From contig CALDYU010000012.1 in NCBI GenBank assembly GCA_937944485.1, forward strand, positions 124,001-188,000: DNA of 64,000 nt, read 5' to 3'. Numbering within the stretch: the first letter of the stretch is position 1; each line of letters begins with the position of its first letter. Shown one piece after another: positions 53,999-62,501 of the stretch. A program made the translations under genes and the position numbers. The DNA is from an uncultured Flavobacteriaceae bacterium. Its GTDB lineage: Bacteria > Bacteroidota > Bacteroidia > Flavobacteriales > Flavobacteriaceae. The notes under the pieces are model-generated. The model made no database searches. It saw only the letters and a program-made list of their open reading frames with translations, and had not been told where the DNA came from.

Positions 53999-54589
53999 AT
54001 GACTAAAAAAATACTATTTTGCACCTATTGCATTCTTTCAATCTTCTCTGCTTGGTCGCAACAGAAAGAAACAAATTCTGGTAATACCTTTGCTTTGGTA
54101 AATCTTGAACGGCATCAGTTTAAATTTAATTTTCTGAGCCCCGGATTTACTTACGAATTTGCGATTGCCAAAAACGTAACAGCTTCAACCAGCTTGGGTT
54201 TGGGTGCTGCAACTTATCAAGAAGGTTATGCTTTAGGGCTTGCAATGAACAATAGAGCGCGTTATTATTATAATTTTAATAGGAGAATTGATAAAGGAAA
54301 AAATGTATCTGGTAATTCAGGAAATTACATCTCAGGTGCGCAAGCTATTTTTTTCTCACAATTGCGGTTAGCCACAAATATAGAAGGACCAAAAGATTTT
54401 AATGTTGGTTTTTATGGTTTGGTTCATGGTATTCAGCGCACGTATCCAAAAGGTTTTAATTTTACTGCTGAGCTAGGTGCAGGATATTACCAAGGAGACG
54501 GAGTAGATTCGGGTTACGGTCCGTTAATCAATTTTACCTTTGGTTGGGTAGCTACTAAGAGGCGTTCAAGAAAACCTGTATTTGATTGA
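53999..54589 (+). CDS. exported protein, second of three tandem paralogues
   Basis: 196 aa with signal peptide (MTKKILFCTYCILSIFSAWS). Shared blocks: FKFNFLSPGFTYEFAIAKN, RYYYNFNRR, GNSGNYISGAQ, GIQRTYPKGFNF and a C-terminal FTFGWV strand. Separated from its neighbours by 85 and 57 bp and probably co-transcribed. Likely a small beta-barrel; function not recognised. Confidence 0.7.
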   Translation: MTKKILFCTYCILSIFSAWSQQKETNSGNTFALVNLERHQFKFNFLSPGFTYEFAIAKNVTASTSLGLGAATYQEGYALGLAMNNRARYYYNFNRRIDKGKNVSGNSGNYISGAQAIFFSQLRLATNIEGPKDFNVGFYGLVHGIQRTYPKGFNFTAELGAGYYQGDGVDSGYGPLINFTFGWVATKRRSRKPVFD

Positions 54590-54646
54590 TTATTTGGCTT
54601 AGTTTTTGATAATTAGAGGCATTGATCTAATTCTTGCATACAAACT

Positions 54647-55204
54647 ATGAAAAACTACATTTTTTTATGTTCAATTTTTTTAATTGGCCTCAATTTGAAA
54701 GGTCAATCTGTTAAAAATGTTGCTGAAAATCAATTTAAAATCAATTTTATTAATCCGGGAATTGAATATGAATTTGCTGTTGGAAACGATGCTACCTTAG
54801 ACTTCGGTGCTGGTCTTCAATTTGTGGCCGCGGGTAGTGGGGCTAATTTCTACTACGCTTTTATACCTGCTTTGAATGCCCAATATAGGTATTACTATAA
54901 TATGGAAAGAAGGCTTGAAAAAAATAAAAGAATAGAAGGTAATACAGGTAATTATTTGGCATTATCGGGTAACCTTTTTACAGCTGATGTAATCATAGGT
55001 AATGTAGAATCTGGAACTGGAACTGCTGGATTTGTCGGCCCTATTTACGGAATACAACGAACCTACCCCAAAGGATTTAATTTTGGAATGGAATTTGGTG
55101 CCGGCGTTTATTTTCAAAGCGATCAAAATTTCAGGTCTATAGATAGCGGATTTGCCCCGATAATTAGTTTTAGTATTGGATGGGTGCTAGGAATGAATAA
55201 ATAA
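54647..55204 (+). CDS. exported protein, third of three tandem paralogues
   Basis: 185 aa with signal peptide (MKNYIFLCSIFLIGLNLKGQ). Repeats the same blocks: FKINFINPGIEYEFAVGND, RYYYNMERR, GNTGNYLALSG, GIQRTYPKGFNF and FSIGWV. It is closer to the second copy than to the first at the GIQRTYPKGFNF motif. Tandem duplication with divergence; function unknown. Confidence 0.7.
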   Translation: MKNYIFLCSIFLIGLNLKGQSVKNVAENQFKINFINPGIEYEFAVGNDATLDFGAGLQFVAAGSGANFYYAFIPALNAQYRYYYNMERRLEKNKRIEGNTGNYLALSGNLFTADVIIGNVESGTGTAGFVGPIYGIQRTYPKGFNFGMEFGAGVYFQSDQNFRSIDSGFAPIISFSIGWVLGMNK

Positions 55205-55254
55205 GATCAAACGTACTCTAAATCAGCACAATAAAAATACTCCAACTTTATCTT

Positions 55255-55281
55255 TTGAAGTCAAAAATAGCAGTATCTTTG
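55255..55281 (+). promoter_or_regulatory. promoter of typA
   Basis: TTG (55255-55257), 16-nt spacer, TATCTTTG (55274-55281) followed by CGCGC. The -7 box fits TANNTTTG; the spacer is slightly short. 44 bp before the start codon. Confidence 0.5.
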
Positions 55282-55325
55282 CGCGCTTAAAATGGCAAGA
55301 GCTTTGCTGTTAATTTTTTGAATTT

Positions 55326-57125
55326 ATGTCAACAACAAAAAATATTGCGATTATCGCGCACGTAGATCATGGTAAAACAACCTTGGTTGATAAGATTATG
55401 TATCACTGCCAATTATTTCGTGATAACGAAAATACGGGTGATTTAATTTTAGACAATAATGATTTAGAACGTGAGCGCGGCATTACGATAACTTCTAAGA
55501 ATGTTTCTGTAGTTTATAAGGATACCAAAATTAATATTATTGACACTCCTGGTCACGCAGATTTTGGCGGAGAAGTTGAGCGCGTATTAAATATGGCAGA
55601 TGGTGTTTTGTTATTGGTAGATGCTTTTGAAGGACCCATGCCACAAACCCGTTTTGTATTGCAGAAAGCAATTGATTTGGGTTTAAAGCCTTGTGTTGTT
55701 ATTAATAAAGTAGATAAAGAAAACTGTACGCCTGAAGAAGTACACGAAAAGGTATTCGATTTAATGTTTGAGCTAGGCGCCGAAGAATGGCAATTAGATT
55801 TTCCTACGGTTTATGGTTCGGCAAAGCATAATTGGATGAGTGATGATTGGCAGAATGAAACGGAGAATATTGAACCCCTTTTAGATATGGTCATCGAGCA
55901 TATACCGACATTTAAACCAACCGAAGGGAATACCCAAATGCTCATTACGTCTTTAGATTTCTCTTCGTTTACCGGTAGAATTGCGATCGGTAGACTTACG
56001 AGGGGTACTTTAAAGGAAGGACAACAAATTTCTTTGGTGAAAAGAGATAGTAGCATTGTTAAATCAAAAATCAAAGAACTTTTTGTATTTGAAGGGTTGG
56101 GCCGTAAAAAAGTGCAAGAAGTTGTTACGGGCGATATTTGTGCTTTGGTAGGTGTTGAAGGCTTTGAAATAGGAGATACCGTAGCCGATTTAGAAAATCC
56201 GGAAGGCTTGAAAACCATTGCTATTGATGAGCCAACAATGAGTATGCTTTTCACGATAAATGATAGCCCTTTCTTTGGGCAAGATGGAAAATTTGTGACC
56301 TCGCGTCATATTAAGGAACGCTTAGAACGAGAATTAGAAAAAAACCTAGCACTGCGGGTAAATGAAACAGATAGTGCAGATAAGTTTTTAGTTTTTGGTC
56401 GCGGAGTTTTACACCTTTCCGTATTAATTGAAACCATGCGTAGAGAGGGCTATGAATTACAAATAGGCCAACCCCAAGTGATTATCAAAGAAATTGATGG
56501 TGTTAAATGTGAGCCTGTTGAAAGCTTGACGATAGATTTACCGGAAGAAGTTTCTGGCAAGGCTGTAGAAATGGTGTCTATTCGTAAAGGTGAAATGACC
56601 AGTATGGAAGCCAAAGGTGAACGAATGATATGCGAATTCTTAATTCCTTCAAGAGGAATTATTGGCTTGCGTAATCAGCTGTTGACGGCGACAGCGGGCG
56701 AAGCAATTATGGCACATCGTTTTCTAGAATACCAGCCAATGAAAGGTGATATTCCCCAACGACAAAATGGGTCGTTAGTATCTATGGAGAAAGGAAAAGC
56801 AATTCCTTATTCAATTGATAAACTGCAAGACCGAGGAAAGTTTTTTGTTGACCCAGGAGAAGATATCTATGAAGGCCAAGTTATTGGAGAAAATTCGCGA
56901 GGTGATGATATGACTATAAATATTACCAAAACCAAAAAACTGTCGAATGTTCGTTCTTCTGGCGCAGATGATAAGGCTAAAATCGTTCCAGCGATTAAGT
57001 TTTCGTTAGAAGAGGCTTTGGAATATATTCAAAAAGATGAGTATGTTGAGGTAACCCCGTCTCATTTACGCTTGCGTAAAATACATTTAACAGAGGTTGA
57101 ACGTAAACGAAATAAAATAGCGTAG
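55326..57125 (+). CDS. typA: ribosome-associated GTPase TypA/BipA
   Basis: 599 aa, full length. G1 AHVDHGKTTLVDK, G2/G3 region ERERGITI and DTPGHADFGGEVERV, and G4 NKVD are intact, and the EF-G-like domains and TypA-specific C-terminus follow (RGIIGLRNQLLTATAGEAIM). It binds the ribosome and affects assembly and stress responses. Own promoter and terminator, so monocistronic. Confidence 0.97.
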   Translation: MSTTKNIAIIAHVDHGKTTLVDKIMYHCQLFRDNENTGDLILDNNDLERERGITITSKNVSVVYKDTKINIIDTPGHADFGGEVERVLNMADGVLLLVDAFEGPMPQTRFVLQKAIDLGLKPCVVINKVDKENCTPEEVHEKVFDLMFELGAEEWQLDFPTVYGSAKHNWMSDDWQNETENIEPLLDMVIEHIPTFKPTEGNTQMLITSLDFSSFTGRIAIGRLTRGTLKEGQQISLVKRDSSIVKSKIKELFVFEGLGRKKVQEVVTGDICALVGVEGFEIGDTVADLENPEGLKTIAIDEPTMSMLFTINDSPFFGQDGKFVTSRHIKERLERELEKNLALRVNETDSADKFLVFGRGVLHLSVLIETMRREGYELQIGQPQVIIKEIDGVKCEPVESLTIDLPEEVSGKAVEMVSIRKGEMTSMEAKGERMICEFLIPSRGIIGLRNQLLTATAGEAIMAHRFLEYQPMKGDIPQRQNGSLVSMEKGKAIPYSIDKLQDRGKFFVDPGEDIYEGQVIGENSRGDDMTINITKTKKLSNVRSSGADDKAKIVPAIKFSLEEALEYIQKDEYVEVTPSHLRLRKIHLTEVERKRNKIA

Positions 57126-57148
57126 CGAATTATTTAAAGTGATACTTA

Positions 57149-57184
57149 ATCTCCATATTGAATTTCATTATGGAGATTTTTTTT
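57149..57184 (+). terminator. intrinsic terminator of typA
   Basis: Arms AATCTCCATA and TATGGAGATT around an 11-nt loop, followed by T8. It starts 24 bp after the typA stop. Confidence 0.8.
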
Positions 57185-57202
57185 GTCATTCCCGTTCTTC
57201 TT

Positions 57203-57360
57203 GTCATTCCGAATGAAATGAGGAATCTAACCATTAGTGTTATTAACAACAGGTGTTTCTATAAGGATAAAAAGTGAAGTAAGCAGAAAATATACGCATT
57301 ACATTACTCATTTAGATGACTTCAATTTTTTAGAAGATTCCTCACGTTGTTCGGAATGAC
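57203..57360. repeat. 26-bp inverted repeat flanking 106 bp
   Basis: GTCATTCCGAA…TGAGGAATCT at 57203-57228 recurs inverted at 57335-57360, matching at 21 of 26 positions with all mismatches in the middle. This GTCATTCCGAA/GAGGAATCT element is of a dispersed kind seen in flavobacterial gaps. The intervening sequence holds no gene. Confidence 0.7.
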
Positions 57361-57372
57361 AAATGCAAAAAA

Positions 57373-58107
57373 CTACCGCATAGCCGCCGCAGCTGCACCA
57401 ATAATGCCGGCATGGTTTTTTAATTGAGCAGGTACTACGGGGGTATCTATTTTTAGACAGCTTTCGAATTCACTGAAGTCTTTGGAAGCACCACCACCAA
57501 GAATGATAAAATCGGGAGCGATGATCAATTCAATATAACTCAAAAATTTATTGAATCGCTTACCCCATTGACGATAGGTCAAACCCTCACGTTCTTTGGC
57601 AGAATCTGCCGCCCACAGTTCAATCTTCTTATATTTCTTATACGGAATTTGTCCTAACTCAAAATTTGGAATTAATTCACCATTTAAAAAGGCACCACTT
57701 CCTAAACCTGTACCGATTGTAATCATGAGAACTAAACCTTTTTTGCCTTTTCCAACACCATAATTCATGGAGGCGTAACCAGCAGCATCGGCATCATTGA
57801 CAACAGTAACAGGTAATCCTGTCGCTTTACTAAAGAGTTCTTTTACATTGAGGTTTAACCACTTTTTATGAAGGTTACCAGGAGATTTGCAAACTCCGCC
57901 CTTGATAATGGTGGGGAAACCAACACCAATAGGGCCTTTATGCTCAAAGTGTTTTGCAATTTCAGCAACCACAAGAGCCATATCTTTAGGTTTGCGACCT
58001 TCAGGAGTTGGTATTCGATGTCGTTTGGTCAACATTTTACCTGTTTCAGAGTCTACTAGAGCACCTTTTATGCCTGAGCCTCCTATATCGATTCCAAGTA
58101 CTTTCAT
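57373..58107 (-). CDS. ppgK: polyphosphate glucokinase-like ROK kinase
   Basis: 244 aa. ROK-type N-terminal phosphate motif [15 protein letters not shown], substrate region [11 protein letters not shown], catalytic VVNDADAAG and GTGLGSGAF. The length and [17 protein letters not shown] segment fit polyphosphate-glucose phosphotransferases, which phosphorylate glucose from polyphosphate or ATP. The ROK zinc-cysteine motif is absent, as expected for PpgK. Cytosolic. Confidence 0.88.
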   Translation of the reverse strand: MKVLGIDIGGSGIKGALVDSETGKMLTKRHRIPTPEGRKPKDMALVVAEIAKHFEHKGPIGVGFPTIIKGGVCKSPGNLHKKWLNLNVKELFSKATGLPVTVVNDADAAGYASMNYGVGKGKKGLVLMITIGTGLGSGAFLNGELIPNFELGQIPYKKYKKIELWAADSAKEREGLTYRQWGKRFNKFLSYIELIIAPDFIILGGGASKDFSEFESCLKIDTPVVPAQLKNHAGIIGAAAAAMR

Positions 58108-58160
58108 GTATTAGTTGGATGGTTTGCGAACAAAAATAACAAAAACTTTTGCAGTAATAC

Positions 58161-58475
58161 TTATCCTAATTCTACCGCCGTACCAACAACGGATATCACT
58201 GTGTATGCTCCAGCTGAAATAGATTCAATATCCAAATTGATTCCAATAATGGCGTTTGCATTTAAGCGCTTGGCATGGGCATTTAATTTTTGAAAAGCCT
58301 CTTCTTTGGCTTCTTCAAGATTTCTTTCATATGCTTCAAAGTATTTTTTTTGCTTGAACATATCTTTAAAGCTCAATTGGGTATTACCGTAAGTTACATA
58401 TGTAGTTGTTGATACAATACCTAAATATTTAACTATTGATTTTCCTTCAATACTGTTTGTGGTTGTTATAGTCAT
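58161..58475 (-). CDS. YbjQ/UPF0145-family protein
   Basis: 104 aa, shorter lead-in than E. coli YbjQ but with the family blocks YEAYERNLEEAKEEAFQKL, ANAIIGINLDIES and YTVISVVGTAVEL. The family forms decameric rings; its function is not settled. Between ppgK and ftsE, co-directional with both. Confidence 0.88.
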   Translation of the reverse strand: MTITTTNSIEGKSIVKYLGIVSTTTYVTYGNTQLSFKDMFKQKKYFEAYERNLEEAKEEAFQKLNAHAKRLNANAIIGINLDIESISAGAYTVISVVGTAVELG

Positions 58476-58513
58476 TTTTTATGGGTCGTATGTTACATTC
58501 ATTTTGTATCATA

Positions 58514-59227
58514 TTAAACGGCACGTTGAACCACTTCAAAGACTTTGTTGCCATCACACTTTAAGGTTTTAGAGGGGTACTTTAAAATGAGTGCATAGTC
58601 ATGTGTTGCCATTAAAATAGTACGGCCCGCTTTATTGATATCTTGTAAGACCTTCATTACCTCTACACTAGTTTGTGGATCTAGATTTCCTGTGGGCTCA
58701 TCTGCAAGGATTAATTCAGGGTCATTTAATAAAGCTCTGGCTATAGCAACTCGTTGTTGCTCTCCACCCGAAAGTTCATGGGGAAATTTAAAACCCTTGG
58801 TTTTCATACCTACTTTTTCAAGTACATCTTGAATTTGCAGATCCATTTTAGCTTGATCACGCCAGCCTGTAGCCTTTAAAACGAAGTTCAAATTTTTATG
58901 AATAGTACGATCTGGTAGTAGTTTAAAATCTTGAAAAACAATACCTAACTTTCTTCGTAAAAACGGAATGTCTTTTTCACGCAGTTTTTTTAAATCAAAA
59001 CCTACAATATGACCAGTTCCCTTTTTAAGGGGTAAATCTCCATAAAGCGTTTTCATGAAACTGCTCTTGCCACTTCCCGTTTTACCGATAAGGTAGACAA
59101 ACTCTCCATTTTTAACATCTAAACTAACATGATTTAAGACTAAACTTTGTTTTTGAAAAATAGAAACATCTTGAAGCTCAAGGATGGTTTCAGTTGATTT
59201 TTCAGATTGATCTTCAGTTATTATCAT
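58514..59227 (-). CDS. ftsE: FtsE-like cell-division ABC ATPase
   Basis: 237 aa. Walker [13 protein letters not shown]-loop [12 protein letters not shown], signature [16 protein letters not shown] and Walker [14 protein letters not shown]. The [12 protein letters not shown] stretch and D-loop are characteristic of FtsE, which with FtsX regulates peptidoglycan hydrolases at the septum. No ftsX is adjacent; YbjQ follows 38 bp later. Related MacB/LolD ATPases share these motifs, so ftsE is very likely but not absolute. Confidence 0.85.
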   Translation of the reverse strand: MIITEDQSEKSTETILELQDVSIFQKQSLVLNHVSLDVKNGEFVYLIGKTGSGKSSFMKTLYGDLPLKKGTGHIVGFDLKKLREKDIPFLRRKLGIVFQDFKLLPDRTIHKNLNFVLKATGWRDQAKMDLQIQDVLEKVGMKTKGFKFPHELSGGEQQRVAIARALLNDPELILADEPTGNLDPQTSVEVMKVLQDINKAGRTILMATHDYALILKYPSKTLKCDGNKVFEVVQRAV

Positions 59228-59455
59228 GTAAATTGTTGTTGATATAAAAGTAATAAGTTCAAGTGGATAACGAATTACCTCATCTCAAAATCTTTTTAAT
59301 TTTGATTTGAATTAGGTTGCTAAAAAGACCTTAAGATCTAGGTTAAGGAGTCTTTAATACAAGAAATTATTTGTTATACATAACCTAAAGCGATAATCGA
59401 ATATACTTTGGCGTAATAATTGCCGTTATCTAAAATAGTTAATAGTTAGAACACT

Positions 59456-62400
59456 ATGATAAAAAAAGCAACCGCGTTATTGCCCTTTTTTATAGGGATG
59501 GTTTTCTTAGGTACTTCACAAGAAACCGAAATTTATACCCATCAAGACAAAGATTATCAAGATGCTTTAGCCTTATATAATAATGAGCAATACCAAGCAG
59601 CTCAAACGATTTTTGCTAGAGTTAAAAACACTACGAATAACCTTGAAACTAAAGCAAATAGCGCTTATTACGAAGCCAATGCTGCGGTACGACTTAATCA
59701 ACTAGGGGCTGATAATTTAATGGAAGATTTTGTAGAAAAGTACCCTACTTCTACGAAGCGGAATTCAGCTTTTGCCGATGTTGCTGAATACTATTTTGAG
59801 ACTGGTAAATACCCTTACGCATTGAAATGGTATAATAAAGTAGACCAGAAAGCACTATCACGTGGTGAAATGGACAAGTTTAATTTTAACTATGGCTATT
59901 CGCTTTTTGCTTCAAAAAAAACCAATCAGGCTGAATCTTATTTGCAAAAGGTCACCGACTCACCTGTATACGGTTCTCAGGCCAAGTATTATTTGGGATA
60001 TATATCTTATCAAGAAGACGATTATGAGGAAGCGAATGAACGTTTTGATGAAATAACAGATCCGGATATTCTTGAAGAGAAAATGAACTACTATCAAGCT
60101 GATATGAATTTCAAGCTTGGTAATTTTGAAAAGGCCATTGCCTTGGCAAAAAAACAAATGACTAAGGGTGATCGCAAAGAAAAGTCAGAGCTTAGTAAGA
60201 TCATCGGTGAGAGTTACTTCAATTTAGGACAATACGAGAATGCTATAACTTATTTAAAAGACTACAAAGGCAAAAGAGGTCGGTGGAATAATACTGACTA
60301 TTATCTATTAGGCTATTCTTATTACAAGCAAGGAGATTTTATCAATGCCATACAACAGTTTAATAAAATTATTGGAGGTACAAATAGCGTTTCTCAAAAT
60401 GCCTATTACCATTTAGCAGAATGTTATCTTAAACAAGATAAAAAGCAAGAAGCGTTAAATGCTTTTCGAAATGCTTCACAGATGCAGTTCTCACCAGAAA
60501 TTCAAAAAGATGCCTATTTGAATTATGCGAGGCTGAGTTATGAAATTGGTAATGCTTATGAGCCCGTACCTCAGGTAATAGCTACTTATTTAGATCGATA
60601 CCCCAATGATAGCAATGCCTCTCAAATGAAAGAGCTTTTAGTAGATTCTTACATTACCTCTAAAAATTTCAAAGGTGCTATGGAATTGTTGGAGAAAAAT
60701 AGAGATTTTGCGAGTAAAGCTACTTATCAAAAGGTGGCATTCTATTACGGTATTGAACAATTTGTAGATGCTGATTATTCTGGTGCTTCTGAGAGTTTTG
60801 ACAAATCTTTAAAGAATGCTGAAGATGCTCTTTTTAAGTCAAGAGCGAACTATTGGAATGGAGAATCGCTATATCTTTTAAATCGTTTCGATGAAGCTTT
60901 AACAAATTATAACATGTTTCGGCAAAATGGAGTTTCAAGAACTACTGATGAATATGCTGAGATTAATTATAATATGGCTTATGCGTATTTCAAACTTAGA
61001 GATTATGAGAATGCCATAAGTCACTTTAGTAGTTTCGCAAGTTCTGGCTCAAAAGATATTGAGAAGCTAAATGATGCTTATTTGCGATTAGGAGATAGTT
61101 ACTTTGTCACCAGTAAATATTGGCCGGCGATAGAAACGTATAACAAGTCTTTAGCACTTACTGGTCCAGAAAAGGATTATGCTGTCTTTCAAAAAGCTTT
61201 GAGTTATGGTTTTGTAGGTAAAACAGATTCAAAAATAGAATCCCTAGAACAATTCGTTTCTAAATACCCAAGATCTACCTTAAAAGACGATGCTCTTTTT
61301 GAATTAGGGAATACGCTAATAAGTATTGGACAACAAAATAGAGGCTTACAAGCCTATGATCAACTAATTAGCGGCTATAGAGGTAGTTCATTTATACCAC
61401 AAGCTATGATGCGACAAGGATTGGTGCATTATAACAACAGTCATAATGAAAAGGCTTTAGCTAAGTTTAAGGCAGTTGTACGCGATTATCCTAAAACACA
61501 AGAAGCTATTCAAGCTGTTGCAACGGCCAAGTTGGTCTATGTTGATATGGGACGTGTTAATGAATATGCCGCATGGGTGCGCGATTTAGATTTTGTTGAG
61601 GTTACCGATACAGAATTAGATAATGCCACCTTTGAATCAGCTGACAAGCAGTACGCTCAAGGTAAAAAAGATGCAGCCATTCGTGGTTATACCAATTATA
61701 TAGAACAGTTTCCAAACGGCCTGCACGCTGTAAAGGCAAATTTTAATTTGGCTCAACTTTATTTTGCTAAAGATCAAAGAGATCAGGCCTTACCTTATTA
61801 CAAGTACGTTGCTGATCGGGCTGCAAGCGAATATGCAGAGCAAGCTTTAACTCGAGTTTGCGAAATCTATATTGGAACAAAAAATTATACTGCAGCCTTA
61901 CCTTATCTAGAACGTTTAGAAGATCAGGCCGACATTCAGCAAAATCGAACTTTTGCGCAGTCGAATCTTATGAAAGGGTATTATGAAAGGCAGAATTATT
62001 CAAAGACCATTGCGTATGCAGAAAAAGTATTAGCAACCCCTACGATTGATGACCGTATTAAAAGTGATGCCAAGACAATGATTGCGAGGTCGGCAATTAA
62101 AACTGGTGATGAGCCTCGAGCGAAAGTAGCTTATAACGAGGTGTTGAAGATTGCTACAGGGGCTTTGGCCGCTGAAGCTTTGTATTATGATGCTTATTTT
62201 AAGAATCAAGAACAGGCTTATGAGGCGTCTAGCACCGCGGTTCAAAAACTCGCTAAAGATTATTCTAGTTACAAAGAATGGGGTGGTAAAGGTTTAATTA
62301 TAATGGCCAAGAACTTTTATGCCTTAGGCGATGCCTATCAGACAACTTATATTTTAGAAAGTGTTACTATCAATTTCGAGCAATACCCAGATATTATTGC

Positions 62401-62479
62401 GGATGCTAAGTCAGCATTGGCGGTGATAAAAGCAAAAGAAGCCAAGAGTAATTCCTCGGTGAATTTGAATGATAATTAA
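59456..62479 (+). CDS. large exported TPR-repeat protein
   Basis: 1007 aa. Signal peptide MIKKATALLPFFIGMVFLGT, then tetratricopeptide/Sel1-like helical repeats over the whole length (for example QAKYYLGYISYQEDDYEEAN near 178 and FELGNTLISIGQQNRGLQAY near 620). Periplasmic or outer-membrane associated. It ends 22 bp before the outer-membrane barrel gene, so the two form an operon, a pairing familiar in flavobacteria. Possible role in protein assembly or export; unproven. Confidence 0.82.
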   Translation: MIKKATALLPFFIGMVFLGTSQETEIYTHQDKDYQDALALYNNEQYQAAQTIFARVKNTTNNLETKANSAYYEANAAVRLNQLGADNLMEDFVEKYPTSTKRNSAFADVAEYYFETGKYPYALKWYNKVDQKALSRGEMDKFNFNYGYSLFASKKTNQAESYLQKVTDSPVYGSQAKYYLGYISYQEDDYEEANERFDEITDPDILEEKMNYYQADMNFKLGNFEKAIALAKKQMTKGDRKEKSELSKIIGESYFNLGQYENAITYLKDYKGKRGRWNNTDYYLLGYSYYKQGDFINAIQQFNKIIGGTNSVSQNAYYHLAECYLKQDKKQEALNAFRNASQMQFSPEIQKDAYLNYARLSYEIGNAYEPVPQVIATYLDRYPNDSNASQMKELLVDSYITSKNFKGAMELLEKNRDFASKATYQKVAFYYGIEQFVDADYSGASESFDKSLKNAEDALFKSRANYWNGESLYLLNRFDEALTNYNMFRQNGVSRTTDEYAEINYNMAYAYFKLRDYENAISHFSSFASSGSKDIEKLNDAYLRLGDSYFVTSKYWPAIETYNKSLALTGPEKDYAVFQKALSYGFVGKTDSKIESLEQFVSKYPRSTLKDDALFELGNTLISIGQQNRGLQAYDQLISGYRGSSFIPQAMMRQGLVHYNNSHNEKALAKFKAVVRDYPKTQEAIQAVATAKLVYVDMGRVNEYAAWVRDLDFVEVTDTELDNATFESADKQYAQGKKDAAIRGYTNYIEQFPNGLHAVKANFNLAQLYFAKDQRDQALPYYKYVADRAASEYAEQALTRVCEIYIGTKNYTAALPYLERLEDQADIQQNRTFAQSNLMKGYYERQNYSKTIAYAEKVLATPTIDDRIKSDAKTMIARSAIKTGDEPRAKVAYNEVLKIATGALAAEALYYDAYFKNQEQAYEASSTAVQKLAKDYSSYKEWGGKGLIIMAKNFYALGDAYQTTYILESVTINFEQYPDIIADAKSALAVIKAKEAKSNSSVNLNDN

Positions 62480-62501
62480 AATGCAAACCAAAGAACACAA
62501 T

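Noticed and set aside
57203-57360. Miniature inverted-repeat transposable element
   Set aside because: Arms are inverted and 106 bp apart, but no target-site duplication was visible; reported only as a dispersed inverted repeat.
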